Both the position numbers and the translations under genes were made by a program. From Teretinema zuelzerae (GTDB lineage Bacteria > Spirochaetota > Spirochaetia > Treponematales > Treponemataceae): a DNA stretch of 64,000 bases. The stretch covers positions 1,736,001 through 1,800,000 of the forward strand of contig NZ_JAINWA010000003.1 of the NCBI RefSeq assembly GCF_021021555.1, in the 5' to 3' direction. Below are positions 45,224 through 54,654 of this stretch, piece by piece. The notes under the pieces were generated by a model that had not been told where the DNA came from, ran no database searches, and saw nothing but the letters and a program-made list of their open reading frames with translations. Position 1 is the stretch's first letter. The number at the start of each line of letters is the position of its first letter.

Positions 45224-46142
45224 GCATGCTTTTCCATATTTTAAAATCATCATGATGATATAATGCTAAAAATTGTTTTTCTAATAATTCAATTTCATCC
45301 TTTGCTACAATCGTATGTTTTGCCATTGAATATTCGGATATTTTCGTTAGAAATAATATTTGATAAAAAGTAGCTAATAGCCATACTGGCAAGTAGTAAA
45401 AATTCAATTTTCTGGGCTCAATTTGTATTCCACTATTCTTTATAGCTTCAAAACCTTCACGTGTAGCATAAATCATTTCTTTTATCGTTTTTCTTGATTT
45501 AGCTAATTTTATATTTTCTGAATTGAAACGCAAAAGCGCATTGGCTATAGGGACAACAAATGCTATATGAGTTTTTTGCCAAGCATCCATATTATTGGAA
45601 TACGTTGGGTCAAATTTAGCGTTTTTAAATATTTTAACAAGTTTTTTTAGTCTTGACGTATTTTTTCCATCTATCTCCGCAAAAGTTGTTGTTTGCATAA
45701 TTTTTGCAATACCAGTTCCAATGAAATAAGTAACAATACCATTTTTCCTCTCACCACCAGCTGAAGGAAATCCAAGCATTACTCTTTCTTTTCCAACAGC
45801 ATTTATATATTTTTCATATCCTAATGGAGTGTTAACAACAAACACAAAATTATTTGATTTATTCTTTTTTAGTATTGGTAAAATATCATCTATCTGATTG
45901 TTTTGAACAACTATAATAATATAATCGTAAATATCATTTTCATTTAATTCTCTTATGCATTTTAAATTAATTGTTTCAATCTTATTATTAAGAGCATTTT
46001 TTAAAATAAGCCCATTTGAAGTGATTTCCTCAAATCTTTTCCCTCTTGCAAGAATTGTAATATCATTCCCATATTTTGCTAATTTACCAGCAAAAATACT
46101 TCCAATAGCGCCAGCACCATATACTAATATTTTTTCCGCCAT
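45201..46142 (-). CDS. Ketopantoate reductase-like protein (ApbA/PanE family)
   Basis: 313 residues. Rossmann loop KILVYGAGAIGSIFAGKLAKYG and ITILARGKRFEEI, the NADPH-binding signature of PanE. The second half is helical with WQKTHIAFVVPIANALLR at the place of the catalytic Lys region. PanE makes pantoate from ketopantoate; cassette relatives often act on other substrates. The last residues KAST and stop are attC-encoded. Confidence 0.82.
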   Translation of the reverse strand: MAEKILVYGAGAIGSIFAGKLAKYGNDITILARGKRFEEITSNGLILKNALNNKIETINLKCIRELNENDIYDYIIIVVQNNQIDDILPILKKNKSNNFVFVVNTPLGYEKYINAVGKERVMLGFPSAGGERKNGIVTYFIGTGIAKIMQTTTFAEIDGKNTSRLKKLVKIFKNAKFDPTYSNNMDAWQKTHIAFVVPIANALLRFNSENIKLAKSRKTIKEMIYATREGFEAIKNSGIQIEPRKLNFYYLPVWLLATFYQILFLTKISEYSMAKHTIVAKDEIELLEKQFLALYHHDDFKIWKSMHLTKAST

Positions 46143-46175
46143 TCATTTCCCCTTAGCGCAGCGATAGCTGCGTCC

Positions 46176-46284
46176 ACCTAACATTTGCTTAACCTGCGTT
46201 TTGTTTGGCGCGGTTTTTGCCGAGCGTAGCGAAGTGCAAAAATCCGTGACAAGCAAATAAGTCAGGTTGAAGCAGTTGTTAGGT
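46176..46284 (-). other. attC site 47 (class A)
   Basis: Boxes ACCTAAC and GTTAGGT. Ends kinase cassette copy 2. Confidence 0.93.
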
Positions 46285-46296
46285 TTTTCTTCTTTA

Positions 46297-46857
46297 TCAA
46301 CTATCTTCATTAATAAAAGTTTCTATTTCTTCAATTGTTGGACAATACTCTTTTTCAGTAGAAACTAGTAATGTAGGTACATCAAATTCAGGAAGATCAT
46401 ATTTTTCACCTGGCTCAAAATAACCAGTTTCTCTATAAACAGAAACTCTTTTATCACCATGATAATATTCACGTTTTGGATTTGCCAAACCTCTTTCCAA
46501 ATGGCGTAATGCACTTTTGGTTGCATCAATATCGCATATTATAATAATTACATTTGCAACTTTCATAAAATCGGGTAGAAAATAATCCCAAATTTTATGA
46601 TCAAAAGCAGCTTCAATAATCAAAGATATTTTTGATTCAAGCAAGTGAATTACTGTATCCTTAAAAATATCATTTACTATTCTATTAGTATCTTTTGGTA
46701 AAAGATCATGTTTAATACCAAAAGTATTCACATATCCTTCTTTGAGCTCATCACGACTAACTTTAGGAATATACAAGTGTTTTGATAGTTTATCAGTTAA
46801 CGTAGTTTTTCCAGAACCTGGTCGTCCTGTAATTACTATACATTTCGGTTTAATCAT
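46297..46857 (-). CDS. P-loop kinase of the AAA_33/zeta-toxin-like group (copy 2)
   Basis: 186 residues, two substitutions (Q to H, I to L) from 14470-15030. The 275 bp leader upstream is also duplicated. Confidence 0.82.
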   Translation of the reverse strand: MIKPKCIVITGRPGSGKTTLTDKLSKHLYIPKVSRDELKEGYVNTFGIKHDLLPKDTNRIVNDIFKDTVIHLLESKISLIIEAAFDHKIWDYFLPDFMKVANVIIIICDIDATKSALRHLERGLANPKREYYHGDKRVSVYRETGYFEPGEKYDLPEFDVPTLLVSTEKEYCPTIEEIETFINEDS

Positions 46858-47132
46858 TATAACAGGATCCTTTTATCATATTTTTTTAACCGTAATTCAC
46901 TAGCTATAACAACGGTATTTAACTCATTTTAATTAGTTTGTTTAGAACAGAAAAGTCTAGTTCTGTGTTGTAGATGAAACGCAATTAATTGCTTAACAAA
47001 TGGCGTCCAATAAAGAGTTAATTAAAAGATTTACTTTATACATAATTCAACAGACTTAAAGAATTAACAAAAACAAGCACAATGGTTTAAATCAATATTT
47101 AGCACATTCGTTGCGCCGCGAAAGCGGCGTCA

Positions 47133-47254
47133 ACCTAACATTTGCTTAACCTGTATTTTCGTGCCCGTAGGGCTTGGCGCATTTTGTGCGTCAGGAGCGA
47201 AGCGACAGCACAAAATGTGACAAAGAAAATATCAGGTTGAAGCAGTTGTTAGGT
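47133..47254 (-). other. attC site 48 (class D)
   Basis: Boxes ACCTAAC and GTTAGGT. Encodes the tail of the following gene. Confidence 0.93.
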
Positions 47255-47942
47255 TTCTCTTCCTCTCTTCTTTTTCCTTTTTTATTCTTTCCTCTTCTTT
47301 TCTACCAATTTCCCAGAAATACATATCAACTAATTTCATTGGTGGATAATCTATTCCTGAATGTTTTTTAATATATTTATAAGAACGATCAAACTCTATT
47401 TTGTTTACTCTGTAATAATCAAGAATATTTTGTAAGGTTGCTTTGTTTATTGATCTACCAAGATTATTAATTTTCATTCCAGTAATAAAAAAGCGATCAA
47501 ATGCAGGAATACAGGCATTAATACCAAGTAGTACTTTTGAGGCTAATGTAATTGAAGGTCTTACTTCCTTTTCTTTTCCATTCACAATTTTTATTTTATT
47601 GGTGTAATAGTCTTTTATTATTTGAATAGTACCTATAATTAATTCAATATTCTCTGAATCATTCTCTTTTATAAGATCAAGTTCATAAGATATCATATTT
47701 TTCTGTTTTAATAGATCTATCAAATCTTCGTGAATTTTATAGTCTTTCCATAATAAATAACTTGAACCTCTATACATTCCCCAAGATGCAAGATAAAAAG
47801 CTAATTGAAGTGACGCATAATCATTTTTGATTTCTTGAGATTTCTGAAAGTATGAAAAGCAATGCTCCCATGATTTATATCTATGATATTCATCATTTTT
47901 TAATTGATCATAGAATTCAATAATTTCATCATATATTGACAC
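47232..47942 (-). CDS. Hypothetical cytoplasmic protein
   Basis: 236 residues, mostly helical. Conserved-looking segments: LAFYLASWGMYRGSSYLLWKDYKIHEDLI and LGINACIPAFDRFFITGMK. The charged end KEEERIKKEKEERKRN is followed by attC-encoded LTTAST. No function assigned. Confidence 0.75.
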   Translation of the reverse strand: MSIYDEIIEFYDQLKNDEYHRYKSWEHCFSYFQKSQEIKNDYASLQLAFYLASWGMYRGSSYLLWKDYKIHEDLIDLLKQKNMISYELDLIKENDSENIELIIGTIQIIKDYYTNKIKIVNGKEKEVRPSITLASKVLLGINACIPAFDRFFITGMKINNLGRSINKATLQNILDYYRVNKIEFDRSYKYIKKHSGIDYPPMKLVDMYFWEIGRKEEERIKKEKEERKRNLTTAST

Positions 47943-48047
47943 TTTTTCCTCCGCGCCGAAGGCGTCAACCTAACATTTGCTTAACCTGCGTTTTGTTTGG
48001 CGCGGTTTTTGTCGAGCGTAGCGAAGTGCAAAAATCCGTGACAAGCA

Positions 48048-48055
48048 AATAAGTC
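48048..48055. repeat. IS256 copy 1 target-site duplication
   Basis: AATAAGTC, repeated at 49355-49362. It belongs to the conserved right arm of the attC. Confidence 0.9.
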
Positions 48056-49354
48056 GATTATGCAACCTTTTTTCTGTAAATTTCGTTCAAAGCAGGTCGG
48101 TCGGTTGACTCAGGCAAGTACCGTTTGTCATTCTGCCACTGGTCGTTTTGTTCGATCAGCATAGAAGCCGCAAGGCGAAGTAAACTCTCGGCGTTCGGGA
48201 AAACACCCACTACTTTCGTTCGCCTGTTAATCTCCTTCATCTGGCGTTCTGCCAGATTCGATGTTCGCATCTTCCTCCTGTGATTTTCAGGGATGTTGAA
48301 TACACTCAATCCTTCCCGTATATTTACATCGGCCCAAGCCGCTAAACGCGGATGGGTTTTTTGATATTTTTCAACGAGCTGTTGCAAATATCGTTCTGCA
48401 TTCTCGCGGTCAGGCGCATTGAACACCTTCCGAATATCGGCGGCTACCAGCGGGATGTCATCTTTTTTCGTGACGTAGGAGTGGGCATTCTGCTGCAGAT
48501 GAAACTGGCAGCGTTGCCACAGAATTCCAGGGAAGACAGCATCGATTGCAGCGCGAAGTCCTGAGTGGTCATCACTGGTGATCATTCGAAGGCCGTGCAT
48601 CCCTCGTCGTACGAGATCCTCGAGAAAGGAACGCCAGTTTACCTCTGCCTCACTGTTCGCGACTTCGGCGTCAAGAATATGCCGATTCCCGCTGTAATCA
48701 ACGCCAATAGCCACTAGAAGAGCCTGCTTGACCACCTGGGAACCGACGCGCACCGATTCATAGGTCGCATCAAGTACCAAGTATTGAATCTGTCCGACAG
48801 GCTGCGCCTTCCAAGACGTAATCTCTTCATCGAGCTCCTTTGCCAGCCTGCTGACCTGGGACGAGCTGACTTCGGTGCCACAAAGAATTTCGACGATATC
48901 CGAGACCCTGCGGGTACTTACTCCTTTGACATACATTTCGGCGATGGCGAGCTTGAGAGCACGCTCACTGCGCATGCCTTTCTCGATGCAGCTGGGGTAA
49001 AACTCCATCCCGCGAACTTGTGGTACTTTCAAGAGGACTTTCCCGGTCGCAAGATTGAGCGTCTTGTCTTTAAATCCATTGGCATGCCCAGTACGCTCTT
49101 CCGTGCGTTCATATGGTTCGGCGTTGAGAGCCTTTGCTCGCTCGATCTTCATGGCCTCATTGACGACCACTTCGATAACACGAGAAAATTTATTGTCCCC
49201 ATTCGCTGCCAGCATCTGGATCACTTGCTCCAAAAGTGTATATTCTGATTCGTAGGCCATCGGGTTCTCCTTATGGTTGGTTTGGTCACTTACCATTTGA
49301 GCCCGATCGGCCTGCTTTTTTCAACCCAATTTACAGAAAGAATTGTACACTAAC
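48056..49354 (-). mobile_element. IS256-family insertion sequence, copy 1 (1299 bp)
   Basis: Bounded by 8-bp duplications. Imperfect terminal inverted repeats share the TTTCTGTAAATT segment near both ends. Same length and same protein as the element at 58197-59495. Confidence 0.95.
48058..49260 (-). CDS. IS256-family transposase, copy 1
   Basis: 400 residues from the ATG at 49260, which follows AAGGAG (an upstream in-frame start lacks a binding site). DDE residues lie in YLVLDATYESVR, MITSDDHSGLRAA and SNLAERQMKEINRRTKV. The mid-part WQRCQFHLQQNAHSYV is the C/D(2)H signature of the family. Intact. Confidence 0.95.
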   Translation of the reverse strand: MAYESEYTLLEQVIQMLAANGDNKFSRVIEVVVNEAMKIERAKALNAEPYERTEERTGHANGFKDKTLNLATGKVLLKVPQVRGMEFYPSCIEKGMRSERALKLAIAEMYVKGVSTRRVSDIVEILCGTEVSSSQVSRLAKELDEEITSWKAQPVGQIQYLVLDATYESVRVGSQVVKQALLVAIGVDYSGNRHILDAEVANSEAEVNWRSFLEDLVRRGMHGLRMITSDDHSGLRAAIDAVFPGILWQRCQFHLQQNAHSYVTKKDDIPLVAADIRKVFNAPDRENAERYLQQLVEKYQKTHPRLAAWADVNIREGLSVFNIPENHRRKMRTSNLAERQMKEINRRTKVVGVFPNAESLLRLAASMLIEQNDQWQNDKRYLPESTDRPALNEIYRKKVA

Positions 49355-49396
49355 AATAAGTCAGGTTGAAGCAGTTGTTAGGCAATCGTTTTTCGT

Positions 49397-50086
49397 TTAG
49401 CTCTTTAAGAAATTAATAACGTCATTTTTTACCATTTCTTTTTGTGTAATTAAGCCAAAATGATCAACTTTATCAAAAAAAACTACCCGTCCATTATTTT
49501 TAATTATTTTTTCGTTTTGGATATTCAATTTCTGATAAACACTAGCATCATCAGTTCCTGTGTATATAAGATAAGGACAATTCATTTGTTCTGGTTCAAT
49601 TATTGGCCATTTATATAAAGCTCTTATCCTTTTTTGTAATACAATATCCTCTGTTCCTTTAATTCCCTTTTTTATAAATTCCTTTTAAAAAATTATTCCA
49701 AAATATGTACCACAAACAATTGCTTTTTTTAATCTATATTTTGAAGCGTATTGTGTTGTAATTGTTCCACCTAGAGACCACCCAAAAAGTATTGGATCGT
49801 TTATTTCTTCATAATCAAGTATTGAAGTAATATCAGCTAAATGATTTTCTATAGAATAAAAATCCTCATTGTGTCCCACTTCACTTTGACCACATCCTCG
49901 TAAATCAAAAGTTATTACAGTAAAATCATTTTTTAATTCATCTATCCAACCAGAATTATTCCAAATAGTATGATCACCACCCAATCCATGAATTAACAAT
50001 ATAGCAGGTCCTATACCCGTTTTATCATAATAAATTGAAGCGTTATCATTACTTTTTATGAACATATGTTCCTCAAAAAAAGACAT
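49397..50086 (-). pseudogene. Alpha/beta-hydrolase, nonsense-mutated copy
   Basis: Compared with the intact gene at 55472-56161, a codon for Ser (TCA) is TAA here (49685-49687), ending the protein at residue 133, just after the nucleophile region GWSLGGT. The remainder, from QKRMRALYKWP to the catalytic His in VDHFGLI, stays open. The cassette and attC variant are otherwise the same, so the mutation is young. Confidence 0.9.
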
Positions 50087-50135
50087 TAAGAAAGCTCTTT
50101 AAGTTTAACAAATTCCTCGCCCGCCGAAGGCGTGT

Positions 50136-50194
50136 GCCTAACATTTGCTTAACCTGCATTGCGAAGCAATGTCAGGTTGAAGCAGTTGTTAGTC
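50136..50194 (-). other. attC site 50 (class F, minimal 59 bp)
   Basis: Boxes GCCTAAC and GTTAGTC. Belongs to HUH transposase family 1 copy 2. Confidence 0.93.
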
Positions 50195-50413
50195 GCTTCT
50201 CTCTTATTGCATTTCAAATGATTTGATTTGGAAGATTTTACAGGTTTCTTTCTACTAGTTGCTGCTTTTAATACTTATACTCATCATCTTTTGTACTAGT
50301 TTTTTTTTTATTATATCTCTTTCACATTTATTTCTTTCATTTCTCTTTTTTGGACATATCTTTACCAGGTCTTTTACTATCTTGGAGTCGCTATACTCTT
50401 ACACCCATTCTCT

Positions 50414-51484
50414 TTACGTTTCAGGAAGCTTTATCTTACACAATATTTCATGTGCAGGAACTTCTTCATACGGTTCCAAGGTCATAATGATTTCCATTGC
50501 CGCATGACATATAGGACAATGATCTACACATTCCGCTTCTTCCATCTCTATTTCCATCGGAAATATTTTCTGCAGTTTTTCTAACTTATCGCTGTATTGG
50601 TTTGAGTATAATCCATAATTCCGTACTGTTACAGTATGAGGGACAGGTATGTGATTCATGTATCGAGATACAAACAGTTCCTTATCCAACTCAATCCGCG
50701 TCTCTTTCCCTGCATGACGTTCAATATAACTAAATGTTCCTTTCTCTTCGTTTTCCACCAATTCTTGATTAAGGTTTATCACTACACCCTTAGCGGCGTG
50801 TGCTAAATATCCTATTATCTTTTGTACATTTCCCTGATAATATGTTGCGTATACATTCCATTCGCGATCATTAATATCCTTCTGTTCAGGAATATCTTGT
50901 ATATGTTTTCTCTGTAATTCCTTAACAAGATATTCTTTTATCACATCAGTAATTCGCGTATATGATATCGTTCCTAACGGCATCCAGTCACCGTTACCAG
51001 TCAGTCCACCATCAGATAACACGCAATGTATATGCGGTTTATAAGACATCCCCTTTCCATGTGTTTGAAATACCGCTATACATCCAGGGGTTATTCCATA
51101 ATATTTCGATATGTTATTTATTGCACGCTTTACACATTCGAAAAAAGCGTTCATGAAATCTTTCTTATTTCTGAGCCATACGCCTGTGAAAACCTGTGGA
51201 ATTGATATGACTAAATGAAAGTGATTAACATTTAAAACAGATGTTAATACCTTATCCTCCCATCTTTTCTGGTTCGCTTTATAACAGATAGGACAACCAC
51301 GTTGGTTACAGGAATTATATACAGTTGCGATTGTTCCACATTTTGTGCATTGCACAACTCGGCCGCCATACCGGGTTGTTTTACACTCCCTCATATTCTG
51401 AAGAGAGCGTTTTTGTTTCGCATCAAGCTTAAAGGATCTTTTAAGCGCAACAGAGCATATCTGCTCGAGTATACGGTTCTTCAT
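50414..51484 (-). CDS. IS91-like HUH transposase carried as a cassette gene (family 1, copy 2)
   Basis: Protein identical to 1879-2949 (356 residues). Sequence differences between the cassettes are few and mostly silent. The copy has the same left class F site and a different right site. Confidence 0.88.
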   Translation of the reverse strand: MKNRILEQICSVALKRSFKLDAKQKRSLQNMRECKTTRYGGRVVQCTKCGTIATVYNSCNQRGCPICYKANQKRWEDKVLTSVLNVNHFHLVISIPQVFTGVWLRNKKDFMNAFFECVKRAINNISKYYGITPGCIAVFQTHGKGMSYKPHIHCVLSDGGLTGNGDWMPLGTISYTRITDVIKEYLVKELQRKHIQDIPEQKDINDREWNVYATYYQGNVQKIIGYLAHAAKGVVINLNQELVENEEKGTFSYIERHAGKETRIELDKELFVSRYMNHIPVPHTVTVRNYGLYSNQYSDKLEKLQKIFPMEIEMEEAECVDHCPICHAAMEIIMTLEPYEEVPAHEILCKIKLPET

Positions 51485-51556
51485 GCATAGCTTGTATGCA
51501 CAAATTCCTTTTCCTGCCTAACATATTCTTTCTTTTCCTCGGCGCCGTAGGCGTCC

Positions 51557-51665
51557 GACTAACATTTGCTTAACCTGCGTTTTGTTTGGCGCGGTTTTTG
51601 CCGAGCGTAGCGAAGTGCAAAAATCCGTGACAAGCAAATAAGTCAGGTTGAAGCAGTTGTTAGAG
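51557..51665 (-). other. attC site 51 (class A)
   Basis: Boxes GACTAAC and GTTAGAG. Its right box is one base off from the partner at attC 52, the only such case outside family B. Confidence 0.92.
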
Positions 51666-51789
51666 AGCCGAATTGATAGCGTGTATGCATTCCAATAATT
51701 ATACGGATTTAATATTCAATGATTTCAATTTATCAATTGCACAATCAAAATCTGATCTCTGTTTTTTATAATTTCATAATTACTTATTC

Positions 51790-52137
51790 TTAATACTTTT
51801 GATTATTACCATTTAATATAGTATATGCTTTTACCCACAACCATTTTTTTTGTAATATCGTATAATCAGAACCATAATTTACTGATGTAAAGTGATTAAA
51901 TACTTTTGATATGCTTATAATTCTGTTATTAATTGTTATTGTTTTAATTCCCTTACTAATTGAAACATAACTAATTAATAAAAAAATAATAATATCATAT
52001 TTTAATGTTAAACTAGACAATGGTAAAACAAGTGATCCTGTACTAACTAAAAGCCAGATACTGATAATTGAAAAATATACAGTAAAAGCCATAAAGGTTT
52101 TAATTCCAATAAATAATACCGAGCCTTTATAGATCAT
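51790..52137 (-). CDS. Small membrane protein with a beta-rich tail
   Basis: 115 residues with two membrane helices (about 8-35 and 48-62) and a tail GIKTITINNRIISISKVFNHF that resembles a truncated PH-like domain as in the proteins at 25956 and 54655. No family assigned. Confidence 0.6.
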   Translation of the reverse strand: MIYKGSVLFIGIKTFMAFTVYFSIISIWLLVSTGSLVLPLSSLTLKYDIIIFLLISYVSISKGIKTITINNRIISISKVFNHFTSVNYGSDYTILQKKWLWVKAYTILNGNNQKY

Positions 52138-52467
52138 TTTTTTCTCCTAGAGGTTAATCGAAATTATATCTCATTAAATAATATTTGAGTGAAGAAATAT
52201 AATTTTGACTGAATATCTTACACCTAAGAATAATCAAAGCAATAACATTTAAATATCAGCGATATTATCAAATATTTTTTTTTGAAATAAAAAATAATAT
52301 TGTATCGATAAAATAAAATACTTCTTCATCAAATTTTTATTTCATTTTTTTGTAGATTTTTTTTGTATTCACACCTTAATAGAAATTTATTTTGAGTAAA
52401 TCTTAAAAAAACTAAAACCTTGTCACACACAATAATAGTTGAACAAGTTGTATGAATCACAAGGTCT
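52138..52467. other. AT-rich cassette leader without 5' hairpin
   Basis: About 330 bp with no gene seen. It ends in CAAGGTCTTTCTAAC without the usual GC-rich hairpin. Confidence 0.5.
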
Positions 52468-52591
52468 TTCTAACATACGCTTAACCGGTAATTTCGCGCC
52501 CGTAGGGCTTGGCACATTTTTTGCAGAGGAGCGAAGCGACGACAGCACAAAATGTGACAAAGAAATTATCCGGTTGAAGCAGTTGTTCGAT
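52468..52591 (-). other. attC site 52 (class D variant)
   Basis: Boxes TTCTAAC and GTTCGAT. The conserved ACCTG/CAGGT is changed to ACCGG/CCGGT on both arms, a compensated pair change. Confidence 0.92.
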
Positions 52592-52695
52592 GCTCTTATA
52601 CTAAATAACACTATTTATTTACGGATTAAAATCTATTTAATTTATTTTGATAAACTCATATACACATCCATCCAGTTACTATTCTGTTCTATAAT

Positions 52696-53178
52696 TTAAA
52701 TATTCTTTACAATAAATATTGATCCAATTAATAAAGAAACTAACTCCATGCTTCCAACAATATAATTAATAAAATTAAAATTTTGAAATGCTATGCCCTG
52801 TAAAAGACCTAAAACTATAAAAGGAATTAACCATAACACTTTTCTTCTAATAATTATATCAACTAATAATCCGATATATATAACAATTGATGCAAAATAA
52901 TTATGTAAAGACAAATATTCAGGAAAATACGAACTAAATGTTGCTAAGGTAATAAACCCAATACCAGTTAAAAACTTATTATAAAGGAGCCAACAACCAA
53001 TAATTAATAAAAAGAAAGTATAAAAATATACTCTACTAATATCCATACCCATAATTGAAGAATATGTTACTTGATTATGTAATAAAGCATCAATACAGCC
53101 TATAATAATAAATGAAAATAATATTAAAGCTGTAATCAATTTTCTTATTGTGACTTTGTTAACTCTTTTTATCAACAT
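52696..53178 (-). CDS. Five-helix membrane protein
   Basis: 160 residues with hydrophobic segments at about 12-30, 45-60, 66-82, 90-108, 115-128 and 137-157, few soluble residues. No family recognised. Confidence 0.6.
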   Translation of the reverse strand: MLIKRVNKVTIRKLITALILFSFIIIGCIDALLHNQVTYSSIMGMDISRVYFYTFFLLIIGCWLLYNKFLTGIGFITLATFSSYFPEYLSLHNYFASIVIYIGLLVDIIIRRKVLWLIPFIVLGLLQGIAFQNFNFINYIVGSMELVSLLIGSIFIVKNI

Positions 53179-53389
53179 AATGCTTTCCTTGATTCTTTTG
53201 CTAATTTAGTAATTCACCTTTATTAATTTTATGATAAATTATATAAACCTACTACTAAAAGCCATAGATTTATCTTTATAAATATTTTTATTTACCTCAA
53301 AAAAATAATTTTAAAATTATTTCATTTATTTGTAAAATTACCAATAGTTTTTATATAGATAAATAATTCTTTCCGCGCGCGCAGCGTCC

Positions 53390-53498
53390 ATCGAACATTT
53401 GCTTAACCTGCGTTTTGTTTGGCGCGGTTTTTGCCGAGCGCAGCGAAGTGCAAAAATCCGTGACAAGCAAATAAGTCAGGTTGAAGCAGTTGTTAGCC
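53390..53498 (-). other. attC site 53 (class A)
   Basis: Boxes ATCGAAC and GTTAGCC. Supplies the stop of the Fic gene. Confidence 0.93.
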
Positions 53499-54458
53499 AC
53501 TTGCTTTTTTACGATATTTTGTCATTCGGCCTGTACCTAATGACTCAATTTTCTCTTCAATAAGTAATTGTTTAATATCTCTACTCGCAGTTGCAGTTGA
53601 TATACCCTTGCATACATTCATGTATTCTTTACGATCAAACCAATCATTTAAGACAGATAATGCATATTCAATTCGTTTCTTATAATCTGGGCTTGCGGGC
53701 TTTGCATCCTCAACAGTCTCTCTTAATGATTTATTAATCGTATCAAGCATGAACTCAATAAAACTAGTTGATGATCCAGATAAATCTGATTGCTCCAAAA
53801 CCCTATAATATTCTTCTTGATTATCTCTTATTACCTTTTCTATTGGAACAAATTCAAAAATAGGATTAGCTTTCATCAATAATCGAGTTTGCCAGTAACG
53901 ACCCATTCTACCATTTCCATCTTCAAACGGATGGATAAACTCCATTTCATAATGGAAAACACAGCTTTTAATTATCTCAAGATCATTATCATTTTTTAAG
54001 TAGTTAAATAGATCTTTCATGAGCCCTGGAACCATGTCATATCCAGGTGCAATATGCGAAACTTCTTTTCCCTTAATTATTCCTACTTGTGTTCTTCGAA
54101 ATTTACCTGGATTCTCAACCAATCCATTCATTAATGTCTTATGAGCTTTTAAAAAGTCATTTACATTTACAGGATTAAACTCATTTAATTGCTCATATGC
54201 TTTAATTGCATTTTGTACTTCAAGAATGTCCTTCTGTGGTCCAAGAACATGATTATTATTTATCAACGCCGTTACATGCTCAATATTGAGAGTATTACCT
54301 TCAATGGCGAGAGATGAGTGGATTGTTTTAATGCGATTTTGCTTACGTAATCTTGCTTCAGGCTTAACAAGCAATAAACTCTGACAGATACCAAGAGCTT
54401 CAGTAATCTGTCCATATAAATCAAGTATTCTGTGAGTAATTTGATATGGTGGTTTCAT
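53493..54458 (-). CDS. Fic-domain protein with N-terminal inhibitory motif and C-terminal winged helix
   Basis: 321 residues. The inhibitory helix SSLAIEGNTL (S/TxxxE(G/N)) at about 48-57 is of class II type. The active site HPFEDGNGRMGRYWQTRLL near 176 has His, Asp/Glu, two Gly-Asn-Gly-Arg residues and is complete. The C-terminal part NVCKGISTATASRDIKQLLIEEKIESLG is a winged helix. Fic enzymes transfer AMP or similar groups to target proteins. The Glu in the inhibitory motif suggests autoinhibition. A perfect palindrome just before the start suggests autorepression. Start ATG at 54458. TAA stop from the attC. Confidence 0.93.
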   Translation of the reverse strand: MKPPYQITHRILDLYGQITEALGICQSLLLVKPEARLRKQNRIKTIHSSLAIEGNTLNIEHVTALINNNHVLGPQKDILEVQNAIKAYEQLNEFNPVNVNDFLKAHKTLMNGLVENPGKFRRTQVGIIKGKEVSHIAPGYDMVPGLMKDLFNYLKNDNDLEIIKSCVFHYEMEFIHPFEDGNGRMGRYWQTRLLMKANPIFEFVPIEKVIRDNQEEYYRVLEQSDLSGSSTSFIEFMLDTINKSLRETVEDAKPASPDYKKRIEYALSVLNDWFDRKEYMNVCKGISTATASRDIKQLLIEEKIESLGTGRMTKYRKKASG

Positions 54459-54466
54459 ACATACAT

Positions 54467-54488
54467 GATAGTATCAAATGATACTATC
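54467..54488 (-). promoter_or_regulatory. Perfect palindrome upstream of the Fic gene
   Basis: Arms GATAGTATCA and TGATACTATC, 2-base spacer, ending 8 bp before the ATG. It most likely is the operator of the winged-helix Fic protein itself, which would block initiation. Confidence 0.75.
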
Positions 54489-54522
54489 GTCAAGATTTTT
54501 TTCCCCGGCGCCGGAGGCGTCT

Positions 54523-54644
54523 GGCTAACATTTGCTTAACCTGTATTTTCGCGCCCGAAGGGCTTGGCGCATTTTGTGCGTCAGGAGCGAAGCGACAGCA
54601 CAAAATGTGACAAAGAAAATATCAGGTTGAAGCAGTTGTTAGAT
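54523..54644 (-). other. attC site 54 (class D)
   Basis: Boxes GGCTAAC and GTTAGAT. Confidence 0.93.
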
Positions 54645-54654
54645 TTCTTCTTTC

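Larger units (their letters stand above)
47968..49383 (-). other. attC site 49 (class A, GTCGAGCG variant), split by IS256
   Basis: Left part 47968-48055, right part 49355-49383, boxes ACCTAAC and GTTAGGC. The 1299-bp element lies within the inner arm, so folding as a functional attC is unlikely. Confidence 0.93.

Noticed and set aside
48352-48564. Reverse-strand open frames within the IS256 and IS66 transposase genes
   Set aside because: Shadows of the GC-richer transposase genes without own ribosome binding sites.
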